DNA of 10,777 nt from Pseudomonadota bacterium. GTDB taxonomy: Bacteria > Pseudomonadota > Alphaproteobacteria > Azospirillales > Azospirillaceae. Location of the stretch: NCBI GenBank assembly GCA_023416455.1, contig JAEZHQ010000062.1, positions 1 through 10,777 of the forward strand, read 5' to 3'. Shown here piece by piece: positions 4,998 through 10,777 of this stretch; position 1 is the stretch's first letter; each line of letters opens with the position of its first letter. The notes beneath the pieces were generated by a model that saw nothing but the letters and a program-made list of their open reading frames with translations, made no database searches and was not told the DNA's origin. The position numbers and the translations under genes are program-made.

Positions 4998-5555
4998 ATG
5001 ACCGAAGTGTTGGCGGACGTGGCCATCCGTCCCGTCACCGAGAGCGATTTCGCGGCCATCGCGGCCATCTACGCGCATTACGTCCGGACCAGCACGGCGA
5101 CCTTCGAGATCACGCCGCCGTCGCCGGTCGAACTCGCGGTCCGCGCCCAGTCCGTTTCCGCCTTCGGCGGGCCGTACCTGGTGGCCGCCACGGCCGGGGA
5201 GCTGCTCGGCTACGCCTATGCCGGGATGTACCGGGGGCGCGCCGCCTACAGCCAGACGGTGGAGAACACCGTCTACATCGACCCCGGACACCACGGCCAT
5301 GGCCTGGGGTCGGCGCTGCTGCGCGCGCTGATCGCCGAGTGCGAGCGCCGCGGCTTCGCCGAGATGATCGCCGTGATCGGCGGCGATGTCGAGAACCGGG
5401 CCTCCGTCCGCCTGCACGAGTCCTGCGGCTTCACGCGCGTCGGCACGCTGAAGCGGGTGGGCCGCAAGTTCGACCGCTGGCTCGACACGGTGCTGATGCA
5501 GCGCGGGCTGACGTCGGCGGAAGGCGCGCCGGACGGGCGCCGCGCCCCGGCATGA
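4998..5555 (+). CDS. GNAT N-acetyltransferase, phosphinothricin acetyltransferase-like
   Basis: A 185-aa GNAT enzyme of the Pat/Bar/MnaT group, which transfers acetyl from acetyl-CoA to the amino group of glutamate analogues such as phosphinothricin or methionine sulfoximine. It begins IRPVTESDFAAIAAIYAHYV. The acetyl-CoA pyrophosphate loop is HHGHGLGSALL (98-108). The family-typical block AVIGGDVENRASVRLHESCG follows at 125-144, then GTLKRVGRKF and DRWLDTVLMQR. The N-terminal motif with the Thr-Phe-Glu region (TSTATFEITPPS) is also typical. AGGAG precedes the ATG. The stop codon overlaps the next ATG (ATGA), so it is co-translated with the MFS transporter. The subfamily is clear; the natural substrate is unknown and may be a methionine derivative. 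Confidence 0.9.
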   Translation: MTEVLADVAIRPVTESDFAAIAAIYAHYVRTSTATFEITPPSPVELAVRAQSVSAFGGPYLVAATAGELLGYAYAGMYRGRAAYSQTVENTVYIDPGHHGHGLGSALLRALIAECERRGFAEMIAVIGGDVENRASVRLHESCGFTRVGTLKRVGRKFDRWLDTVLMQRGLTSAEGAPDGRRAPA

Positions 5556-6817
5556 CGGCCGCCCGCCAGCTGGCGCTGATCTGCGCGAGCCGCTTCGGCA
5601 CCTGCGCGGTCACCATGACCTACGCCGGCAGCCTGCCGTTCCTGCTCGAACCGTGGGGCATGACCGCCACCGAGGCCGGCACCGTCCAGGCGGCGCACAA
5701 CCTCGTCTACGCCCTGTCCCTTCTGGTCACCTCCTGGCTGGCCGACCGGGTGGGCGCGCGGCGGGTCTTCCTGGTCTCGGTCTGGGCCTCGGCCCTGGCC
5801 TTCGCCGCCTTCGCCGCCTTCGCCCGCTCGTTCGAGAGCGCGTTGATCCTGTTCCCGCTGGTGGCGGTGCCGCTCGGCGGGACCTACACGCCGGCGATCA
5901 TGCTGGTCGCCGACGCGGTGGCGCCGGCGCGCCGCGGGACGGCGCTCGGCTGGACGCTGGCCGCCGCCTCGGCGGGCTACGTCGTCTCCATCATGCTGGG
6001 GACGGGCGGCACCGCCTGGATGGGCTATGAATGGGCCTTCGCCGCTACCGCGGCCGGGCCGCTGCTCGGCGCCGTCGCCGGCACGCTGGCGCTCACCGGG
6101 ACGCCCGATCCCGTGCACCGGCGGGCGACGGCGGGCGGCGGCGGGCGGGGCGACCTCCTCCGGGCTCTCGGCTCGCGCTCCTCGGTCCTGCTGACGCTCG
6201 GCTACACTGCGCATTGCTGGGAGCTGATGGGGATGTGGGCCTGGACCCCGGCCTTCCTCACCGCCGCCCTGGCCGACGGGGCGCTGCTCGGCCCGGTGGC
6301 GACCGGCCTGATCGTCGCCTGCGCCATCCATCTGCCCGGCATTGCCGCGACCCTGACCATGGGGGCCGCCTCCGACCAATGGGGACGGCGCGGCGTCCTG
6401 ATCGCCATGGCGGCGGGCGGTGCCGCCCTCTCCTTCCTGTTCGGCTGGAGCTTCGGCCTCGGCCTGGCGCCGCTGCTGGCGCTCACCGCCCTCTACAGCT
6501 TCACCGTGCTCGGCGACTCCGGCGTCCTGTCCACCGCCATGACCGAGTCGGTCCCGGCCCGCCACCTGGGCACGCTGCTGGCGCTGCGCTCCATCCTCGG
6601 CTTCGGGGCCGGCGCCGCCTCGCCGGTGGTCTTCGGCTGGGTCCTCGACGCCGTCGGGACGGCCGACGGCGCGGCCCGGGCGTGGGGATGGGCCTTCGCG
6701 GTGCTCGGCGTGGGCGGCGCCGTCGCCACCCTCTGCGCGCTGGCGCTGCCGGCCGGCCGAAGCCGGGCCGCGCCCCGCGCCATTCCCGAACGGCGGGTCG
6801 GGGAGGCCCCGGAATGA
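5552..6817 (+). CDS. MFS transporter
   Basis: A 421-aa, very hydrophobic inner-membrane protein with about 12 predicted segments in two halves. The MFS motif A is at residues 61-71 (SWLADRVGARR), and a related motif occurs in the second half (SDQWGRRGVL). A longer charged, glycine-rich stretch near the middle (HRRATAGGGGRGD) is the usual cytoplasmic loop between the halves. The C-terminal tail is arginine-rich. The ATG overlaps the stop of the GNAT gene (ATGA), which implies translational coupling. The substrate and direction are not readable; export of a compound related to the acetyltransferase substrate is a guess from context. A 34-bp gap with AGGAGGAGG leads to the following hydrolase gene. 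Confidence 0.9.
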   Translation: MTAARQLALICASRFGTCAVTMTYAGSLPFLLEPWGMTATEAGTVQAAHNLVYALSLLVTSWLADRVGARRVFLVSVWASALAFAAFAAFARSFESALILFPLVAVPLGGTYTPAIMLVADAVAPARRGTALGWTLAAASAGYVVSIMLGTGGTAWMGYEWAFAATAAGPLLGAVAGTLALTGTPDPVHRRATAGGGGRGDLLRALGSRSSVLLTLGYTAHCWELMGMWAWTPAFLTAALADGALLGPVATGLIVACAIHLPGIAATLTMGAASDQWGRRGVLIAMAAGGAALSFLFGWSFGLGLAPLLALTALYSFTVLGDSGVLSTAMTESVPARHLGTLLALRSILGFGAGAASPVVFGWVLDAVGTADGAARAWGWAFAVLGVGGAVATLCALALPAGRSRAAPRAIPERRVGEAPE

Positions 6818-6851
6818 TCCGCCCCGCTTTCCACACAGGAGGAGGATCCCG

Positions 6852-7589
6852 ATGCATCTCCAGTTCGTGGGCTGCGGCGACGCCTTCGGTTCCGGCGGGC
6901 GCCTCAACACCTGCTTCCACCTCGTCGGCGACCGCACCAACCTGCTGATCGACTGCGGCGCCTCGTCCCTGATCGGCCTGAAGCGGCTGGGCATCGACCG
7001 CAACGCCATCGACCTCATCCTGGTCACGCACTTCCACGCCGACCATTTCGGCGGCATTCCCTTCTTCATCCTCGACGCGCAGTTCTTCGCCAAGCGCGCC
7101 CGCCCGCTGGTCATCGCCGGCCCGTCGGGGCTGGTGGACTGGTACCGGCGGGCGATGGAGACGGCCTTTCCCGGTTCCTCCGGCGCTCGGCGGACGTTCG
7201 AGGTCTCGCTGGTCGAGCTTCGCCCCGCGGAGCCCTGGAGCTTCGGCGCCGTCTCCGTCCTGCCCGCCCTGGTCCGGCACGGCCACCCGGAAGGCCCCTT
7301 CCACGCCTACCGCATCACCGCCGAGGGCCGGACCGTCGCCTACACCGGCGACACCGAATGGAGCGAGGCGCTGGTCGGCATCGGCCGCGACGCCGACCTC
7401 TTCATCGCCGAAGCCTACTCCTACGACCGGAAGCGGCCGCTGCACCTGGACTACGCGACGCTGGCGGCGCAGCTCCCCCGCATCGCCCCGCGCCGGCTGA
7501 TGCTGACCCACATGGACGAGGGCATGCTCGCCCGCCGCGCCGGCCTTCCCCACGAGGCGGCCGAGGACGGGCTGATCGTCCAGCTGTGA
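6852..7589 (+). CDS. MBL-fold metallohydrolase, RNase Z/phosphodiesterase-like
   Basis: A 245-aa metallo-beta-lactamase-fold protein. The metal site is complete: HFHADH at 60-65 (H60, H62, D64, H65), a histidine in VRHGHP (143 or 145), the aspartate of YTGDTEW (D167) and H220 in LTH. The order and the GDT motif resemble RNase Z and related phosphodiesterases or arylsulfatase-like enzymes. It lacks the flexible exosite arm of true tRNase Z and is shorter than that family (about 300 aa). It is probably a cytoplasmic hydrolase of a small molecule. AGGAGGAGG precedes the ATG, and the gene follows the transporter by 34 bp, so it is probably the last gene of the operon. The substrate is unknown. 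Confidence 0.87.
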   Translation: MHLQFVGCGDAFGSGGRLNTCFHLVGDRTNLLIDCGASSLIGLKRLGIDRNAIDLILVTHFHADHFGGIPFFILDAQFFAKRARPLVIAGPSGLVDWYRRAMETAFPGSSGARRTFEVSLVELRPAEPWSFGAVSVLPALVRHGHPEGPFHAYRITAEGRTVAYTGDTEWSEALVGIGRDADLFIAEAYSYDRKRPLHLDYATLAAQLPRIAPRRLMLTHMDEGMLARRAGLPHEAAEDGLIVQL

Positions 7590-7591
7590 CA

Positions 7592-7678
7592 ACAGGTCCG
7601 GAACGTTCCGACCTGTGGCCGGACACCAGGTCTGTCCGGCCCTGGCACGACACCGGGTTCAAAGGTTCCGGTGTCCGG
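7592..7678. terminator. Cluster of three adjacent hairpins between convergent genes
   Basis: Three inverted repeats follow one another. The first is ACAGGT...ACCTGT with inner CGGAAC/GTTCCG (7592-7616, one bulged base). The second is GGCCGGACA/TGTCCGGCC with a 7-nt loop (7617-7641). The third is GACACCGG/CCGGTGTC with an 11-nt loop (7649-7675). CCGGACACC (7619-7627) can also pair with GGTGTCCGG (7670-7678), and CCGGAAC (7598-7604) with GTTCCGG (7665-7671). The cluster begins three bases after the MBL stop codon and lies 50 bp before the convergent exporter's stop. It is probably a termination or transcript-end region; no T-run is present. Confidence 0.55.
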
Positions 7679-7724
7679 ACCCGGCAGCGGCGGCGCCCGG
7701 CGACTCCACCGGACGCCGTCGGGA

Positions 7725-8324
7725 TCACCCCAGCCAGATGGGGAGGACGGACAGCGCGAGCAGGAGTCCGAGCGCTCCGTTGACCACGCGCCACTGCCGC
7801 TCCGTCCGCAGCGCCCGCGCCAGCACCAGGCCGCCGATGCACCACAGCAGCAGCGAGGCGGCGGCTGCGGCCCCGAACACCGCGCCCAGCAGCAGGGCGA
7901 GCTGGGCGGGGCCGGAGGCCAGCGTCGCGAAGGAAGCCGCCGCCCCGAGCGCGGTCGCCCATCCCTTCGGGTTGAGCCAGAGCAGGAGGAGGCCGGTCCA
8001 GAAGCCGGCCGGCACCGCCGCGGCCTCCGGCCCCGCGCCGGGCGCCCTGCTGCCGGCGATCCGCCAGGCCAGCCACAGCAGGTAGGCGCTTCCCCCCATC
8101 TTCAGCGCGAGGTGGAGGGCCGGCGTCGCCAGCAGCAGGACGGCCAGCCCGCCGCCGGCCGCGGCGGCGAGGGAGGCGAGGCCGGCGGCGATCCCGGCGA
8201 GCAGCGGCAGGCTGCGGCGCAGGCCGAACCGGACGCCCGACGCGGTGGCGAGCGCGGTGGCGCCGCCCGGGGTCAGGGTGGTGATCATGGCGAAGAGAAG
8301 GAGCGACGCGAACAGGTCCGGCAT
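7725..8324 (-). CDS. LysE/RhtB-family amino acid exporter
   Basis: A 199-aa hydrophobic inner-membrane protein of typical LysE/RhtB length with about six membrane segments. The N-terminal family motif appears as ITTLTPGGATALATASG (14-30), where most members have TPGPN, followed by the usual RFGLRRSLPLLAG and GLA region. A WLAWRIAGS segment and a conserved LLLLWLNPKGW block, the family's NPK motif, follow. GGAGG lies about ten bases before the ATG. LysE proteins export basic or other amino acids or their analogues. It is divergent from a LysR regulator with 204 bp between, the same layout as lysE-lysG, so the pair probably senses and exports one metabolite. The substrate is not known. Confidence 0.88.
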   Translation of the reverse strand: MPDLFASLLLFAMITTLTPGGATALATASGVRFGLRRSLPLLAGIAAGLASLAAAAGGGLAVLLLATPALHLALKMGGSAYLLWLAWRIAGSRAPGAGPEAAAVPAGFWTGLLLLWLNPKGWATALGAAASFATLASGPAQLALLLGAVFGAAAAASLLLWCIGGLVLARALRTERQWRVVNGALGLLLALSVLPIWLG

Positions 8325-8389
8325 GGTTCCCCGCCTCCCGGTGCGGTGCGCCCATGCTCGCCCCGCCGCCCTTCGCGTGAAAGGCAGGA

Positions 8390-8406
8390 ATTCTAATGCC
8401 CGGCAT
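8390..8406 (-). promoter_or_regulatory. Candidate exporter -10 and adjoining palindrome
   Basis: TAGAAT on the minus strand (8390-8395) matches the -10 consensus at five of six positions and lies about 65 bp before the exporter ATG. Directly upstream is the palindrome ATGCC-C-GGCAT (8396-8406), in the spacer where a LysR protein could act. The -35 is not convincing. Confidence 0.4.
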
Positions 8407-8528
8407 CAGCGGCGCTATTGGACGACCGGATGCCGCCGCAGCGGCCTGGAGGACTCCGCGCCGTTCGGGCATAGTGGTGGTGGCCGGCCGGCCTGCGGCC
8501 GCGGCAGTCCCGGGACCCTGACCACCCC

Positions 8529-9410
8529 ATGCGCACGATCGACGCCACCCTCCTGCGGACCTTCGTGACCGTCGCCGGGCGGGGCAGCATGACCGCGGCG
8601 GCCAACGCCCTCCACCTCACCCAGGGCGCGGTCAGCCAGCAGGTCCGGCGGCTGGAGGAGACCTTCGGCTGCCTGCTGTTCGAGCGCGACCGCCGCGGGC
8701 TGCGGCTGACCGCGGCCGGCGAGCGGCTGCTCGGCAAGGCCGAGCGGATGCTCGGACTGAACGACGAGATCTGGGCGGCCATGACGGCGCCCGCCGACGG
8801 CGGATCGCTTCGCCTGGGCGTGCCTTACGACCTCGTCGGCACACTCCTGCCGCCGGCGCTGAAAAGCTTCGTCCAGTCCTTCCCCCGGGTCGAGGTCGAG
8901 CTGGTCCTGGACAGCTCGCCGAACCTCTGCGAGGCGGTGGCGGGGGGCCGGGTCGATCTCGCGCTGGTCGAGCAGCCGGCCGAGCAGGCGGCCGAGCTGG
9001 CGGAGGGCGACCGGCTCGGCGTCGACCGCTTGGTCTGGGTCGGCGCCCGGAACGGAACGGCCCACCGCCGGCGGCCCCTGCCGCTCTCCATCGTCAGCGA
9101 AAGCTGCGCCTTCCGCCCGGCCGTCTTCTCGGCGCTCGGCGCACAGGGGATGGAATGGCGGACCGTCTTCGAGAACGGCAGCGTCGAGGCGACACGGGCG
9201 ACGGTGGGGATGGATCTGGCGGTCACCGTCGGGCTGGCCGCCACGGTGCCGCCGGAACTCGCGGTCCTGCCGGCGGATTCCGGCCTGCCCGCCCTGCCCC
9301 GCTTCGCCGTCGTCCTGCGCGCGCCGCGCACCGGAACCAGCGTCGCCGCGCAGAACATGATCCGGCACCTGCGGCTGGTCTTCCCGGAGCGCGGCCACCG
9401 GGCGGCCTGA
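8529..9410 (+). CDS. LysR-family transcriptional regulator
   Basis: A 293-aa LysR protein. Its N-terminal helix-turn-helix is textbook (LLRTFVTVAGRGSMTAAANA, then LTQGAVSQQVRRLEETFG and LFERDRRGLRLTAAG). The effector domain includes LRLGVPYDLVGTLLPPAL, a ligand-pocket segment ALVEQPAEQ and a WVGA strand. The C-terminal end (LRLVFPERGHRAA) is complete. The gene is divergent from the exporter gene, which suggests control of export and of itself. There is no good Shine-Dalgarno sequence before the ATG (ACCCTGACCACCCC), so translation may be weak or leaderless. It ends six bases from the stop codon of the convergent halohydrin-dehalogenase-like gene. Confidence 0.9.
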   Translation: MRTIDATLLRTFVTVAGRGSMTAAANALHLTQGAVSQQVRRLEETFGCLLFERDRRGLRLTAAGERLLGKAERMLGLNDEIWAAMTAPADGGSLRLGVPYDLVGTLLPPALKSFVQSFPRVEVELVLDSSPNLCEAVAGGRVDLALVEQPAEQAAELAEGDRLGVDRLVWVGARNGTAHRRRPLPLSIVSESCAFRPAVFSALGAQGMEWRTVFENGSVEATRATVGMDLAVTVGLAATVPPELAVLPADSGLPALPRFAVVLRAPRTGTSVAAQNMIRHLRLVFPERGHRAA

Positions 9411-9416
9411 CGGCCG

Positions 9417-10142
9417 TTATGGCCAGCCGCCGCTGAAGCAGACCACCTGCCCGGTGGTGAAGGGCGACCGGCCGGAGGCCAGGAAGGCGATCAGCGCGCC
9501 GACCTCCTCCGGCCGCCCCAGCCGGCCGAAGGGCACCGTGCGCGCGATCTGCGCGCGCCCGTCGGGATCGTCCACGAAGCGGGCGCGCGGGTAATACATC
9601 TCGCTGGCGAGGTAGTTCGGAGCCACCACGTTGGCCTGGATCCCGAAGGGCGCCGCCTCCTTGGCCAGCGCCTTGGCGAAGGCGGTGGTGGCGGCGCGCA
9701 GCGTGGTCGGCACGGCGAAGCCCGGCTCGGGGCGGGACTCGCGCGCCGAGGTGACGAACACGAAGGCGCCGCTCCGGCGCTCCTTCATGGCCGGCAGGAA
9801 CAGTTGCGCCAAGCGCACCGGGGCGACCACCACCGCCTCGAAGGTGGCCCGCAGGTCGTCCAGCGGAATCGCCTCGACGGGGTTGCGGGTGATCGGATGG
9901 ACGTCGTTGGAGACGATGGCGTCCGGAACGCCCCAGCGGGCCACCGCCTCGGCGTGGATCGCCTCCGGCGTCTGCCCTTCGAGCGCGTGTGCGTCGCCGG
10001 GGCGGGCGTCGAAGGCGGCGCGGGTGTCCGCGTCGGCGAAACCGGCGTCATGGCACAGGACCGTATGGCCGTCCCCCAGCAGCGCGTCGAGGGCGCCGGG
10101 GCCGGTGTATTGCGTCACGTTGGTAAGAAGGACGAGCGGCAT
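9417..10142 (-). CDS. Halohydrin dehalogenase-like SDR protein with Pro at the catalytic Tyr position
   Basis: A 241-aa short-chain-dehydrogenase-fold protein that aligns closely with halohydrin dehalogenases (HheC type) rather than NAD-dependent SDRs. Shared blocks are TNVTQYTG (7-14, fitting the dehalogenase motif T-x4-F/Y-x-G in place of the glycine-rich cofactor loop), GHTVLCHD, IVSND, APNYLASE (174-181), FGRLGRPEEVGAL and TGQVVCFSGGWP. In HheC the catalytic residues are Ser132, Tyr145 and Arg149. The same numbers here are Ser132, Pro145 and Arg149. Loss of the tyrosine should abolish normal epoxide-forming dehalogenation. The protein ends at GGWP without the HheC C-terminal tail. I chose ATG 10142 (GGAG eight bases upstream) over an upstream in-frame start that adds 39 non-family residues. 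Its function is open. Confidence 0.82.
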   Translation of the reverse strand: MPLVLLTNVTQYTGPGALDALLGDGHTVLCHDAGFADADTRAAFDARPGDAHALEGQTPEAIHAEAVARWGVPDAIVSNDVHPITRNPVEAIPLDDLRATFEAVVVAPVRLAQLFLPAMKERRSGAFVFVTSARESRPEPGFAVPTTLRAATTAFAKALAKEAAPFGIQANVVAPNYLASEMYYPRARFVDDPDGRAQIARTVPFGRLGRPEEVGALIAFLASGRSPFTTGQVVCFSGGWP

Positions 10143-10250
10143 GGGGCGTCTCCGGACGGTGCGGCGCCGCGCCCCCCTTGCCGCCGGCGGGGCCGGGGCC
10201 GGGGCCGGCGTCCCTCCGCCCAGCAAAGCGCAGGGCCGCCGGGGGTGGCA

Positions 10251-10260
10251 AATGCGCATT
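10251..10260. other. Palindrome AATGCGCATT between divergent genes
   Basis: A perfect 10-bp palindrome lies in the 199-bp gap between the divergent dehalogenase-like and Mut7-C genes, in its only AT-richer part. The rest of the gap contains a run of GGGGCC repeats (about 10189-10209). It could be an operator; no regulator is identifiable. Confidence 0.3.
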
Positions 10261-10341
10261 CCTCATCGTTGGTTGAGCGGCCTTCATCCGGGGCGGGCGG
10301 CGGCCCCGATGCCGACAGGAGGCGGCCGCTGTTGACCGGTC

Positions 10342-10777
10342 ATGCGCTGGTTGTGCGACGAGATGCTGGGCCGGCTCGCGCACCTGCTGCGGGCGGCGGG
10401 CCACGACACCCGGCTCGCCGAGGGCGGGACGCCGGATCGCGCCCTGCTGGAGCAGGCGCGGGCCGAAGGCCGCCTTCTGCTGACCCGCGACCGCCGCCTG
10501 GCGGAACAGGCGGGCGGGAGCGGCCGGCTGCTGTGCGGCCGGACCCTTGACGAGCAGGCGCGCGCGCTCGCCGCCGCCACCCCGGTCGACTGGCGGCACG
10601 CCCCCTTCACGCGGTGCCTGCTGGACAACACGCCCCTGCGCCCGGCCGCGCCCGACGAGGCGGCCGCCATCCCGCCGGCGGCCCGCTGGCGTGGCGGGCC
10701 GTTCAACCGCTGCCCGGCCTGCGGCCGCCTGTATTGGCCCGGCAGCCACGTGCGGCGGCTGGCGGGCACGCTGGACC
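10342..10777 (+). CDS. Mut7-C RNase-domain protein (3' end outside window)
   Basis: At least 145 residues of a Mut7-C (DUF82) domain protein, open at the window edge. This is a PIN-like RNase fold followed by a zinc ribbon. It opens with RWLCDEMLGRLAHLLRAAGH (Asp6 is the first presumed catalytic acid), continues with LLLTRDRRLAEQ (Asp50) and ends with FNRCPACGRLYWPGSH (Cys124, Cys127). The first zinc knuckle, usually CxxC, reads RCLLDN (Cys92, Asp95). A TGA codon six bases upstream in the same frame fixes ATG 10342 as the earliest start, yet the only good ribosome site (AGGAGG, about 10317-10322) is 19 bases away, which is unusually far. The usual family domain is about 150-160 residues, so only a short end is missing. 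Its RNA target is unknown. Confidence 0.87.
   Translation, partial: MRWLCDEMLGRLAHLLRAAGHDTRLAEGGTPDRALLEQARAEGRLLLTRDRRLAEQAGGSGRLLCGRTLDEQARALAAATPVDWRHAPFTRCLLDNTPLRPAAPDEAAAIPPAARWRGGPFNRCPACGRLYWPGSHVRRLAGTLD

Noticed and set aside
8325..8528. Further regulatory sites or a forward promoter for the LysR gene in the exporter-LysR gap
   Set aside because: Apart from TAGAAT and its palindrome I found no hexamer pair with credible spacing on the forward strand.
9403..9417. Small GGCC-TGAC-GGCC stem between convergent stop codons
   Set aside because: Only about 5 bp in GC-rich sequence and overlapping the stop codon; too weak to call a terminator.
10143..10259. N-terminal extension of 39 residues on the dehalogenase-like protein
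   Set aside because: It is alanine/proline/arginine-rich antisense-like sequence. The family N-terminus and ribosome site fit ATG 10142, and numbering then matches HheC exactly.

Overview
The window looks like chromosome or megaplasmid DNA of a very GC-rich alphaproteobacterium. The GC-biased third codon positions, the molbindin with Mo-box-like operators and the IS remnants suggest a Rhodospirillales relative such as Azospirillum. That placement is an inference from style and gene content, not from a marker gene.

Region A (1-3633) is a disturbed intergenic region. Two long, AT-rich inverted repeats (54-80 and 3426-3452) resemble Mo-boxes, the operators of ModE/MopA/MopB regulators. The second lies upstream of a molbindin gene. 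Between them sits an island of about 3.26 kb bounded by two inverted, outward-ending remnants of the same IS4-like element (154-723 and 2823-3409). The island holds a scrap of an IS256-family transposase, the 3' end of a chemotaxis receptor gene, and an intact Xre/RES (MbcA-ParS type) toxin-antitoxin operon. That operon has a readable promoter and two operator-like palindromes set 20 bp apart. Removing the island would place the two Mo-boxes about 90 bp apart, so it probably split a single molybdenum-responsive control region.

Region B (3634-7589) carries mop (molbindin, 68 aa), a strong hairpin between convergent genes, a LysR regulator, and a divergent three-gene run. The run encodes a phosphinothricin-acetyltransferase-like GNAT enzyme, an MFS transporter (ATGA overlap with the GNAT gene) and an MBL-fold hydrolase. 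The LysR regulator probably controls the run; an acetylate/export/hydrolyse detoxification unit is plausible but unproven.

Region C (7590-10777) begins with a cluster of three adjacent hairpins with alternative pairings. It continues with a LysE/RhtB-type exporter divergent from its own LysR regulator. Next is an SDR-superfamily protein that matches halohydrin dehalogenases position for position but has proline at the catalytic tyrosine position. The window ends inside a Mut7-C RNase-domain gene whose first zinc-knuckle position is CxxD rather than CxxC.

No rRNA, tRNA, CRISPR array or prophage was seen.
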